NCBI GenBank assembly: GCA_030830765.1
Contig: JAURMJ010000307.1
Span: 1 to 9,500, forward strand
Direction of reading: 5' to 3'
Length of the DNA stretch: 9,500 nucleotides
Source: Quisquiliibacterium sp.
Lineage (GTDB): Bacteria; Pseudomonadota; Gammaproteobacteria; Burkholderiales; Burkholderiaceae_E
The stretch's first letter is position 1. Every line of letters begins with the position of its first letter. The notes beneath the pieces were generated by a model. The model searched no databases and had not been told where the DNA came from. It worked only from the letters and a program-made list of their open reading frames with translations. Position numbers and translations under genes: made by a program. This document shows positions 1 to 6,534 of this stretch, piece by piece.

Positions 1-1557
1 CCTCGGCACGTCGTCGAATTCGACGTTCAGAAAGACCGTGGTCTCGTGCACAACCTTGTTGTGTTTCAGATTGTGCAGGAACGCACCGGGACATCCGAAT
101 CGCGATGAGCTGAAAAACAAGGCCACCCCAGGCACGCGTGGAATGCCCTCAAGGTTCATCGCCAGACCATCATCAATCCCTCGCTTGGTCACGTCCTTCT
201 TGGCCCGAAGCATCTCCAGCCCGGTGCGCCAGGTGGTCAACAGCGTGAACATAAAGGTCGCCAGTGCCAGCGGAAACCAGCCACCGTGAAGAATCTTCGG
301 CACGTTGGCCGCAAAGAAGCAGGCTTCCAGAACAGCAAATAACAGGAATAGCGGCCACAGACGTCTGACAAACCCGGTCGCGACCAGAGGCAAAGCAATC
401 AGCAGAATGACACTCGACAAAAACAGGTCACCAGCAACAGCGATGCCGTAGGCCGACGCAAGTCGATCCGATGATCGGAACTCCAGCACCAGCAGCACCA
501 CCAACACCAACAGCATCCAGTTAACCAACGGAATGTAGATCTGACCGCTGGTCTCATCCGAGGTGTGAAAAACTTTCAAGCGCGGCAACAGGTTCAAGCG
601 CGAAGCCTGCTGGGTCGCTGAAAAAGCCCCGGAGATGACAGCCTGCGATGCAATGACCGTTGCGGCCGTCGCCAGGATGATCAGTGGGACCAGTAATGGC
701 TCCGGAACAAGCAGATAAAAAGGATTGCGCACTGCTTCCGGATCGCGCAGGACCAGGGCGCCCTGACCGAAATAATTGATCATCAGCGCTGGAAACACGA
801 ACATGAACCAGGCCAGCCGCACCGGCTTCGGACCAAAATGCCCCATGTCGGCATACAAGGCTTCAGCACCGGTCAGGCACAGGAACACGGCACTGGCAGC
901 AAGGAAAGCCAGCCCGGGGTGATTGACGATGAACAGCAGCGCATACGTCGGACTGAGCGCCTGCAGCACCAGCGGCGTCTTGACGATACTGAGCAGCCCG
1001 GATAGGGTCAGCGTGATGAACCAGACGACCATGATCGGCCCGAAGACCGCGCCGACCGAAGCGGTACCCCGGCGCTGCAGCGTGAACAGAGCAATCAGGA
1101 TTCCAAGAGCGATCGGCACCACGAAATGATCAAGGTCAGGCCACTTCAGAGCGATCCCTTCCACGGCCGAGAGAACCGAAATCGCTGGCGTAATGACAGC
1201 GTCGCCATAAAACAGAGACGCCGAAAAGCAGCCAAGCATTGCAATCAGCCAGGCGACCCGAGGTTTACTTCGCGCCACCTGCATCGCCCAGGACAACAAG
1301 GCCAGAACGCCACCCTCACCGCGGTTATCAAACCGCAGCATGATCAGCACGTATTTCAAAGACACGATGGCGGTGACGGCCCAGAACATCATGGACAGCA
1401 CCGAAAACACATTCGCAGTCGTCAGCGGAATGGCGTGTTCGCCGTTGAAAGCCTCCCGGAACGCGTACAGCGGACTCGTTCCAATATCACCGTAGACGAT
1501 GCCCAGTGCGGCCAGCATCAGGCCGTTGAGGCCCGCCTTGTGCGAGAGATCAGACAT
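1..1557 (-). CDS. kup: Kup-type low-affinity K+ transporter (partial, C-terminus outside window)
   Basis: Inner-membrane potassium uptake protein of the KUP/HAK/KT family, thought to work as a K+/H+ symporter. The first 519 codons are present and the frame is open to the window edge; E. coli Kup is 622 residues, so roughly the last 100 residues of the soluble C-terminal domain are missing. Family motifs are clear: GIVYGDIGTSPLYAF near residues 19-33, the RFDNRGEGG segment near 77-85, FYGDAVITPAISVLSAVEG near 117-135, GAEALYADMGHFG near 230-242, INYFGQGAL near 261-269, TVIASQAVISGAFS, and YIPLVNWML. About twelve hydrophobic segments precede a cytosolic tail containing HNLKHNKVVHE, also typical of the family. 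An in-frame stop lies four codons upstream of the ATG, so no longer start is possible. No useful Shine-Dalgarno is seen: AGG directly abuts the ATG. It is transcribed divergently from the GST gene. The family assignment is secure. Confidence 0.96.
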   Translation of the reverse strand, partial: MSDLSHKAGLNGLMLAALGIVYGDIGTSPLYAFREAFNGEHAIPLTTANVFSVLSMMFWAVTAIVSLKYVLIMLRFDNRGEGGVLALLSWAMQVARSKPRVAWLIAMLGCFSASLFYGDAVITPAISVLSAVEGIALKWPDLDHFVVPIALGILIALFTLQRRGTASVGAVFGPIMVVWFITLTLSGLLSIVKTPLVLQALSPTYALLFIVNHPGLAFLAASAVFLCLTGAEALYADMGHFGPKPVRLAWFMFVFPALMINYFGQGALVLRDPEAVRNPFYLLVPEPLLVPLIILATAATVIASQAVISGAFSATQQASRLNLLPRLKVFHTSDETSGQIYIPLVNWMLLVLVVLLVLEFRSSDRLASAYGIAVAGDLFLSSVILLIALPLVATGFVRRLWPLFLLFAVLEACFFAANVPKILHGGWFPLALATFMFTLLTTWRTGLEMLRAKKDVTKRGIDDGLAMNLEGIPRVPGVALFFSSSRFGCPGAFLHNLKHNKVVHETTVFLNVEFDDVPR

Positions 1558-1563
1558 CCTGTG

Positions 1564-1569
1564 ATTTTA
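1564..1569 (-). promoter_or_regulatory. Possible -10 box for kup, implying a near-leaderless mRNA
   Basis: On the minus strand the hexamer TAAAAT differs from TATAAT at one position. Its downstream edge lies about six bases from the kup ATG, so a transcript started from it would begin at or near the start codon. No convincing -35 element is seen at 16-18 bp. This is a weak call, supported mainly by the absence of a spaced Shine-Dalgarno for kup. Confidence 0.25.
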
Positions 1570-1588
1570 ACATTGCAGTGCAGCAAAA

Positions 1589-1620
1589 TTGACCTGTCGG
1601 ATACGCTCACCGGCTATAGT
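1589..1620 (+). promoter_or_regulatory. Possible promoter for the small ORF/GST unit
   Basis: TTGACC (1589-1594) and TATAGT (1615-1620) resemble sigma-70 elements, but the 20 bp spacer is longer than the usual 16-18 bp. If the -10 is real, transcription would start near 1627, about 20 bases before the ATG at 1647. It sits in the divergent kup/GST intergenic region. Confidence 0.3.
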
Positions 1621-1646
1621 GGGGCAGGTCCGCAACGGATAATCGG

Positions 1647-1760
1647 ATGAATACAGTCAGCTTTTCACGGGCGCCGACCGGTTTTGTGTCTGACCCGCAG
1701 CATCAGTCAATCCTCAAGCTCGAGACCAATCAGCTTTGTGAATCGGAAAAAAGCGCATGA
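1647..1760 (+). CDS. Possible small ORF (37 aa) overlapping the GST start
   Basis: A 37-residue ORF begins with ATG (MNTVSFSRAPTGFV...) and ends in a TGA that overlaps the GST start codon in an ATGA arrangement at 1757-1760. That overlap is typical of translational coupling. The peptide has no signal sequence, no membrane segment and no family I recognise, and only a weak purine-rich stretch (CGGATAATCGG) precedes its ATG. It could be a leader peptide, a small coupled protein, or simply open 5' UTR of the GST gene. The exact ATGA junction is the only strong argument for it; base composition does not decide. Confidence 0.3.
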   Translation: MNTVSFSRAPTGFVSDPQHQSILKLETNQLCESEKSA

Positions 1761-2386
1761 GACTGATCATCGCCACGCCAAGCCCTTTTGCACGCAAAGC
1801 CCGGATCGCCCTGCTCGAGAAAGCAATGCCGCATGAATGCGTGATCGAAAACCCGTGGCAATCCGGCACTGCGGTCCCGAACACAAACCCGCTGGGCAAA
1901 GTGCCCACGCTGATCCTGGATGATGCGAGTGTGATTCATGACTCAAAAGTCATCGTTGAGTACCTGGAAACCCTGGGTGCGGCGCCGCAATTACTGCCTT
2001 CCGAAGCAATGCAGCGGATCGCACACAAGCAGATCGAGGCGATCGCCGACGGCATTTGCGACGCCGTGGTCCTGATCCTGCTGGAGCGCTCACGTCCGGC
2101 GGCCATGCAAAGCGCCGACTGGATGGAACGTCAACGCCGCAAGGTCGTTGCCGGCACAAGCGAGCTTGCCCGCCTACTTGGCGAGCGCGAATGGTTTACC
2201 CCGCATGGCTTCGGGCTGGCAGAAATCGCGACAGGTTGCGCACTCGGATATCTCGACCTGCGTTTTCCCGAATACGATTGGCGTGCAGCGGCACCGAACT
2301 TACGGGCGCTGGCCGAACGGCTCGCGACCCGCCCCTCCTTCGCCAAAACCGTGCCCAGCGCTCAGGTGATTCCAACCACTGCCTGA
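1757..2386 (+). CDS. Glutathione S-transferase family protein, YibF-like
   Basis: Cytosolic GST-fold protein of 209 residues, close in length and motifs to E. coli YibF (about 202). The N-terminal thioredoxin-like domain (residues 1-75) has SPFARKARIALLEK at 9-22, where Ser9 occupies the usual catalytic or thiol-stabilising position. NPLGKVPTL at 44-52 includes the cis-proline that contacts the glutathione backbone, and HDSKVIVEYL at 61-70 corresponds to the gamma-glutamyl-binding DS pair. The helical C-terminal domain carries the family-typical KQIEAIADGICDA and ERSRPAA segments and ends with a PSFAKT tail like that of YibF. A GGA about nine bases upstream serves as a weak ribosome site. YibF-like proteins have no firmly established substrate, so no reaction is assigned. 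The gene converges on the amidohydrolase gene with a 30 bp gap and has no obvious tie to the hydroxycinnamate operon. Confidence 0.92.
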   Translation: MRLIIATPSPFARKARIALLEKAMPHECVIENPWQSGTAVPNTNPLGKVPTLILDDASVIHDSKVIVEYLETLGAAPQLLPSEAMQRIAHKQIEAIADGICDAVVLILLERSRPAAMQSADWMERQRRKVVAGTSELARLLGEREWFTPHGFGLAEIATGCALGYLDLRFPEYDWRAAAPNLRALAERLATRPSFAKTVPSAQVIPTTA

Positions 2387-2416
2387 TGCGCATTCACCTG
2401 ATTCAGGCGCCGAAGC

Positions 2417-3292
2417 TCATTTCAGTTTCAACAGCTTTGCCGCGTTTTCCTTCAGGATCAGCGGTCGAACTTCAGGTTTGATTGCAAGCTTGTCGAAGTC
2501 GGCAATCCAGCGATCCGGCATCAGAACCGGGTTATCGCTCCCGAACAACATCTTGTCCTTGAGCAGCGTATTGGCGTACTGCACGAGCTTGGGCTCAAAG
2601 TACTTCGGTGACCATCCTGACAAATCGATGTAGACGTTGGGCTTGTGCAGTGCCACGGATAACTGCTCATCCTGCCAGGGCACGCCGGGGTGGGCCGAGA
2701 TGATCGGCATGTCAGGGAAATCGACCGCCACGTCATCAAGCAGCATCGGATTGCCGTACTTGATACGCAAGCCGCCACCGCCAGGCATCCCTGCGCCGAT
2801 GCCAGTCTGTCCAGAATGAAAGATTGCGGGCAGTCCAGCCTCGGCGATTACTTCGTACAGTGGATAGACATTACGGTCGTTCGGCGCGAAGCCCTGGATG
2901 ATCGGATGAAACTTGAAGCCCTTGACGCCGAAATCCTTGATCAGTCGGCGCGCCTCGCGCACTCCCATCTTTCCGCGAGCCGGATCGATGCTCGCAAAGG
3001 GAATGCAGATATCGGAATGTTCGGCTGCCGACTCAGCGACCTCCTCGTTAGAGATCCGCTTGATGCCCATCCCGCTCTCGTGATCAACGGTAAACACAAC
3101 GAAAGCGATCTTGCGCTCACGATAGTACGCAGCCAGTTGTGCGATGGTCGGGTGCTTGATTTCGTAGCGAAAGTACTTGCCACGCGCCTCTAGTGCTTCA
3201 GTTTCCGCCTCGTCTGGCAAAACGCGAGTGGATTTCTCCGCATGCGTATGGATGTCGATAGCGATGATCGAATCAAGATCGATGTTGCTCAT
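2417..3292 (-). CDS. Amidohydrolase family, probable 4-hydroxyphenyl-beta-ketoacyl-CoA hydrolase (CouO-like)
   Basis: TIM-barrel metal-dependent hydrolase of the amidohydrolase-2 family, 291 residues from the chosen start. Likely metal and active-site residues are the HxH pair at His15/His17 (DIHTH), Lys127 and His129 (FKFHP), His159 (IFHSG), His201 (SAHPG) and Asp253 (FGSDNP). The overall pattern, including the PGGGGLRIKYGNP and YIDLSGWSPKYF segments, is what I recall for proteins named 4-hydroxyphenyl-beta-ketoacyl-CoA hydrolase. These split the beta-keto thioester from hydroxycinnamate degradation into a hydroxybenzoate and acetyl-CoA. The start at 3292 was preferred to an upstream one at 3352 because homologues begin shortly before the HxH motif and AGGG lies about nine bases upstream. 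The first 20 bases overlap the end of the marR gene. Last gene of the fcs-marR operon, which supports the substrate assignment. Confidence 0.87.
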   Translation of the reverse strand: MSNIDLDSIIAIDIHTHAEKSTRVLPDEAETEALEARGKYFRYEIKHPTIAQLAAYYRERKIAFVVFTVDHESGMGIKRISNEEVAESAAEHSDICIPFASIDPARGKMGVREARRLIKDFGVKGFKFHPIIQGFAPNDRNVYPLYEVIAEAGLPAIFHSGQTGIGAGMPGGGGLRIKYGNPMLLDDVAVDFPDMPIISAHPGVPWQDEQLSVALHKPNVYIDLSGWSPKYFEPKLVQYANTLLKDKMLFGSDNPVLMPDRWIADFDKLAIKPEVRPLILKENAAKLLKLK

Positions 3293-3899
3293 GGCAGGTC
3301 CCTTTGTTCGCTGATTCCCCAGCTTTCGGGGTAGTTCTCGGGTGAGCGACACGCTTGCGCGCTTCGCGCTGTGTCTTGCGTGAATTTCGGATTACTCGAT
3401 GCAGCAGTTCAATCAGCGTGGCCCGCTCGGCCACCGACAGCGCCGACAGCACGCCCTCCTCCGCATGACGCGTGACACATACGGCTTCACGAATGCGCTG
3501 CTGGCCGGTGGGTGTGAGCCGAATCAGTTGCTGGCGTCGATCGCGCTCGTTGCGTTCGCGTCGCACAAAGCCTTTTTCAACCAATCGGTCGATTGCAACG
3601 GCCAGATTCGGGGGTGAGATTGCAAGCGTTTCGCCCAGTGATTTTTGATTGACTTGCTCGTTCGAATCCAGCAGCGCAAGCATGGAAAATTCGGCCATTC
3701 GCAGATCAAGCCGTGACAGCTCCACGGCAGCCGGCTTGATCAATGCGATTCCGGCCAGAGCCGTCGCATAACCAACCAGATGCATCAAGGCTCTCTCATC
3801 CAGCGCCTGCTCCTTGGTACCCACGCTTAGAGATCTGGGGTCTGCTGGAGCCGTCGCCGGTTTCGGCGCATTCAACGGGGAGGAACCTGCCCGTTGCAC
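3273..3899 (-). CDS. MarR-family transcriptional regulator, probable hydroxycinnamoyl-CoA-responsive repressor
   Basis: Winged-helix DNA-binding protein of 208 residues. The MarR domain spans roughly residues 36-172. LDLRMAEFSMLALL begins the DNA-binding domain near 64-77, QKSLGETLAISPPNLAVAIDRLVEKG (85-110) includes the recognition helix, and RRERNERDRRQQLIRLT (113-129) is the basic wing. A Pro/Ala-rich N-terminal arm (1-25) and a basic C-terminal tail of about 35 residues flank the core; both are longer than in most MarR proteins. It starts with GTG three bases after the fcs stop and ends inside the amidohydrolase gene. An internal GTG at 3824 is an alternative start that would remove the N-terminal arm. 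In known hydroxycinnamate loci the MarR regulators (CouR, FerC, FerR types) repress the operon until a hydroxycinnamoyl-CoA binds. That role is inferred here from context. Confidence 0.9.
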   Translation of the reverse strand: MQRAGSSPLNAPKPATAPADPRSLSVGTKEQALDERALMHLVGYATALAGIALIKPAAVELSRLDLRMAEFSMLALLDSNEQVNQKSLGETLAISPPNLAVAIDRLVEKGFVRRERNERDRRQQLIRLTPTGQQRIREAVCVTRHAEEGVLSALSVAERATLIELLHRVIRNSRKTQREARKRVAHPRTTPKAGESANKGTCHEQHRS

Positions 3900-3902
3900 G
3901 AT

Positions 3903-5765
3903 TCAGTTCAGCCCTTTGCGCGGCGTGATCTGCCCAAGATCTGTCTCACGCTGCTCATACAGCGCGGTGACCAGCGCCTCGCGGCAGGTCAGCACGGCAC
4001 GCTGATTGATTGAACCCTTATCGGTCATCTCGCCCTTATCGATCGAAGGCGGATCGGCCAATACCAGCAGGAAGGCAGGCCGGTTCGCACTGCCGGTTCC
4101 GTCGGCCCAGAGCCGATCTGCGAGCTGCTGAAAAAAGTCGCGGACAACACTGGTTTGCAAGACCTCGACAAGCGACGTGTTTGCGGGTGATGCCCCGAGC
4201 TTTCGAACCTGATCCTCTCGGGGGAAGATCAATAGACCAACTTCGTTGCGATTGGCTCCCGTCACGACGACATCCTGTACGCAGGGTTCACCCATCGAGA
4301 TGACTTTCGCGCGCAAGGGTCCCACGCTGACAAAGGTTCCCGTGGCCAGCTTAAAGTCCTCAGCGATCCGTCCGTCGAACATCAGGCCCTTTCGATGGTC
4401 AGCCGCGTCAACCCAGCGCACAGCGTCGCCAGTGCAGTAAAAACCTTCCTCGTCAAAGGCGTCTGCCGTCTGCAATGGATCGCGCCAGTAGCCGGGCATG
4501 ACATTAGGTCCGCGAAACCGCAACTCGGTTTTGTCGCCCTGGGGAGCCAGCTTCACGTCCACTCCGGGGACAGGCAGCCCGATATGACCAGAGCGTGCCT
4601 CGGTATCAACTTTGTACAGGCCTGCTGGCGAGGTCTCGGTCATGCCGAAGCTTGTGATCATCCTCACGCGTTCACCGGCCGTGGCAATGCCGTGTGCATC
4701 AAGCTTGTCCCAGATCGCCTGCGACAAGCCTGCGCCGGCGTACATGAACATCTTCAGTTTGCGAAAAACCGATTCACGCAGCACCTCGTCGCGATCCATC
4801 GCCAGCGCGATTTCTTCGTAACCCTTGGGTACATTGAAGTAAATGGTCGGCGAGATCTCACGCAGATTGCGCAGCGTCTCGCCAACGAGCGCCGGTACCG
4901 GTTTGCCACCATCGATATACAGCGTGCCACCGTTATAGAGGACGAGTCCGAGGTTGTGATTCCCACCAAAGGTGTGACTCCACGGCAACCAGTCAAGAAT
5001 CACAGGCGGCTCTTCGGTCAGGAAGGCCAGGCACTGACGAATCATCTGCTGATTCGCGGACAGCATCCGGTGCGTGTTGACAACTGCCTTGGGCATCTTG
5101 GTTGAGCCCGAAGTGAACAGGAACTTGACGATCGTGTCCGGTCCGGTGGCTGCATGTGCGGCATCCAGGCTCGGACCCGCAACCGTTTCAAGCAGATCGC
5201 CAAACGCAACAGCGCCCTCGATGACGCCAACATCGGAGCCCAGAATGACGCGGGTATCAGTTGTAAACGCAGCAGCGATCGCCTTGGCAAACCGCGAATC
5301 AGCAGCATAGACCGCCCCCGGGGTCGTGGTCGCCGCGATGTGTCGCAACTTGCCATGATCGGTGGATATCAGTGAATAGGCAGTCGACACAGAGACGGTT
5401 GGGATGCCGGCCCACATTGCCCCCATTTTCAGCGACAGATGCTCAAGATCATTATCGGAGAGGATCGCAAGCGGCCGATCGACGGACAGTCCCATGTCGA
5501 GCAGCGCCTGACCGATGGAGCGCGCTCGCTCGAACATCTGCGCGTAGCTGATTTGCTCCCAATCACCTCCACCGCGACGCTGTGCCACGAAAACATGGGT
5601 AGGTGACTGCTCTGCATAGGTTTCAAGGCAATCACTCAATCGGTCCGGGTACCAACCCAGCGCTTCAGTTGAGCGCACAAGCAGACTGCCGTCATTGCGC
5701 TGCTCCAGCGTTGCATCCAGAGAGCCGCCGACCGTGGCATGGCGAAACTGCGTTAAATGGCTCAC
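3903..5765 (-). CDS. fcs: Feruloyl-CoA synthase (AMP-forming hydroxycinnamate-CoA ligase)
   Basis: Cytosolic adenylate-forming enzyme of 620 residues, the normal length for feruloyl-CoA synthases. It would convert ferulate, p-coumarate or caffeate with ATP and CoA to the CoA thioester plus AMP and PPi, the entry step of the pathway. Visible motifs: the ATP-binding P-loop TSGSTKMPK (218-226), with Lys where most ANL enzymes have Gly; DWLPWSHTFGGNH (258-270); YNGGTLYIDGGKP (277-289); SFGMTETSP (372-380); CTGD (444-447); the hinge segment FDGRIAEDFKL (463-473); and a C-terminal GEMTDKGSINQRA with Lys583 as probable catalytic lysine. The GTG start is supported by GAGG six bases upstream, on the minus strand at 5775-5772. 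First gene of the operon, three bases from marR. The DWLPW and YNGGTLYID segments favour feruloyl-CoA synthase over generic 4-coumarate or acyl-CoA ligases; the preferred acid cannot be read from sequence. Confidence 0.94.
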   Translation of the reverse strand: MSHLTQFRHATVGGSLDATLEQRNDGSLLVRSTEALGWYPDRLSDCLETYAEQSPTHVFVAQRRGGGDWEQISYAQMFERARSIGQALLDMGLSVDRPLAILSDNDLEHLSLKMGAMWAGIPTVSVSTAYSLISTDHGKLRHIAATTTPGAVYAADSRFAKAIAAAFTTDTRVILGSDVGVIEGAVAFGDLLETVAGPSLDAAHAATGPDTIVKFLFTSGSTKMPKAVVNTHRMLSANQQMIRQCLAFLTEEPPVILDWLPWSHTFGGNHNLGLVLYNGGTLYIDGGKPVPALVGETLRNLREISPTIYFNVPKGYEEIALAMDRDEVLRESVFRKLKMFMYAGAGLSQAIWDKLDAHGIATAGERVRMITSFGMTETSPAGLYKVDTEARSGHIGLPVPGVDVKLAPQGDKTELRFRGPNVMPGYWRDPLQTADAFDEEGFYCTGDAVRWVDAADHRKGLMFDGRIAEDFKLATGTFVSVGPLRAKVISMGEPCVQDVVVTGANRNEVGLLIFPREDQVRKLGASPANTSLVEVLQTSVVRDFFQQLADRLWADGTGSANRPAFLLVLADPPSIDKGEMTDKGSINQRAVLTCREALVTALYEQRETDLGQITPRKGLN

Positions 5766-5883
5766 GGGGATCCTCGCCGTTGAAGGGGCACGCTAAGCGA
5801 TCGCAGACCGCTGGGTCGTTCGTCATAGCGCCCCGTCTGACGGACGAAAATGCCTCGCGTTTTTACCGGATACACGAGCTTTT

Positions 5884-5906
5884 TAATTATTAAGTATAAC
5901 TAATTA
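5884..5906. promoter_or_regulatory. Candidate MarR operator overlapping the fcs promoter
   Basis: A 23-base imperfect palindrome with TAATTA at both ends and a centre at 5895; 8 of 11 positions per arm are symmetric. It is strikingly AT-rich against its surroundings. It covers the -10 box of the proposed fcs promoter, the usual position for repression. MarR dimers bind palindromes of about this size, and the only regulator gene in the window is in the operon it precedes. The link is inference. The site could also affect the divergent plus-strand genes. Confidence 0.5.
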
Positions 5907-5919
5907 GAGCGCTCGTCAA
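5893..5919 (-). promoter_or_regulatory. Probable sigma-70 promoter of the fcs-marR-amidohydrolase operon
   Basis: On the minus strand, TTGACG (5919-5914) and TATACT (5898-5893) are separated by 15 bp, slightly short of optimal but with two good hexamers. Transcription would start near 5886 and leave a leader of about 120 bases before the GTG at 5765. The -10 box lies inside the palindrome at 5884-5906. Confidence 0.5.
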
Positions 5920-6070
5920 TCGTCAGGGCACACAAACTCTAAGCCATACAGCCTAGCCCATACCCTTTTGTCGGATGGCGCGCTTCAGCGTCATTCGGAA
6001 CACTCCACCCATTAACAATGCATCTGCACAGCACATCAAAGCAATTCAAGCCCCCCCTGAGGTCAACACG

Positions 6071-6400
6071 ATGCGCCTCCTGGATAAAATCTTCCAGATC
6101 GACGCCGCCCACGTCATCCTTCCTCGCGCAGAACACACGTCGAGCGCAAGTTTCAGCCAGGCTCAATCCAAAAAGCTTCCTGAATCACTCGGCGATCAGC
6201 AATCAGGCCCTTCGCAGCCCCCCTCGCCCCGCACCAAGCTCAAGCCAGCTCCAAGAACCGAACGACTGGATGAACAAAGTAAAGTGCTCATCTACCCGTC
6301 CGGATTGATGCTTCTAATCAGCGCTCAAGGCCTGGTCACCGAAGCCGATGAATCGAAACGCGAAGCGATCCTGAAAAAGCTGTCGATCAGTCCGCTCTAG
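6071..6400 (+). CDS. Hypothetical protein, 109 aa
   Basis: I do not recognise this protein. It starts MRLLDKIFQIDAAHVIL, has a Ser/Gln/Pro-rich and basic middle (about residues 30-68) that looks like a disordered linker, and ends with a compact segment, VLIYPSGLMLLISAQGLV followed by a charged helix-like EADESKREAILKKL. The hydrophobic C-terminal patch is too short and mixed for a confident membrane helix. The ATG at 6071 is preferred because TGAGG lies eight bases upstream (6058-6062); the frame is open to 5975 but without such a site. It lies between the divergent fcs operon and the metallohydrolase gene, on the same strand as the latter and 134 bases from it. Good ribosome site and sensible ending make it a probable gene; function unknown. 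Confidence 0.55.
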   Translation: MRLLDKIFQIDAAHVILPRAEHTSSASFSQAQSKKLPESLGDQQSGPSQPPSPRTKLKPAPRTERLDEQSKVLIYPSGLMLLISAQGLVTEADESKREAILKKLSISPL

Positions 6401-6489
6401 TCATCCGGACCGCAACAAACAAAGACGAGCGGCGAATTCCAGCCGCAAACACTGGAAAGGTTCGCGCGCCAATCGCGGCGTTCACTCGT

Positions 6490-6495
6490 TATGAT
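6490..6495 (+). promoter_or_regulatory. Possible -10 box upstream of the metallohydrolase gene
   Basis: TATGAT is one base from TATAAT and stands in an otherwise GC-rich stretch 40 bases before the ATG at 6535. Transcription from it would begin around 6502. That favours the 6535 start over the in-frame GTG at 6505. No matching -35 hexamer was found at 16-18 bp. Confidence 0.3.
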
Positions 6496-6534
6496 GCTGC
6501 GCAAGTGTTCAACATGCGCATCGGATCTATCGAC

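Larger units (their letters stand above)
5766..6070. other. Divergent intergenic region between fcs and the 109-aa ORF
   Basis: About 305 bases without a convincing gene. The left part is the presumed leader of the fcs mRNA, the middle (5884-5919) carries the promoter/operator described separately, and the right part precedes the 109-residue ORF. The reading frame of that ORF is open back to 5975, but the extra codons give low-complexity residues with no family match. No rho-independent terminator is seen. No good plus-strand promoter could be placed here. Confidence 0.5.

Noticed and set aside
1126..1650. 174-codon plus-strand ORF
   Set aside because: Antisense to the N-terminal part of kup, whose translation carries strong family motifs; the antisense peptide is low-information and polar with no recognisable domain.
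2387..2416. CCTGATTCAGG palindrome between the convergent GST and amidohydrolase genes as a terminator
   Set aside because: The stem is only four or five pairs with no T tract on either strand, too weak to call.
2690..3193. 167-codon plus-strand ORF
   Set aside because: Lies opposite the amidohydrolase gene; no ribosome site or family features seen.
3293..3352. N-terminal extension of the amidohydrolase (MSLTRELPRK...)
   Set aside because: The extra residues come from DNA that codes for the marR tail, and a ribosome site precedes the downstream ATG at 3292.
4395..5105. 236-codon plus-strand ORF
   Set aside because: Antisense shadow of the feruloyl-CoA synthase gene, which has all the expected motifs over this stretch.
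6429..6446. GCGGC/GCCGC hairpin after the 109-aa ORF as a terminator
   Set aside because: Five-pair stem with an eight-base loop and no following T run.
6505..6534. GTG/ATG starts upstream of 6535 for the metallohydrolase
   Set aside because: No ribosome site, and the possible -10 box at 6490-6495 would put the transcript start almost on them; kept only as alternatives.
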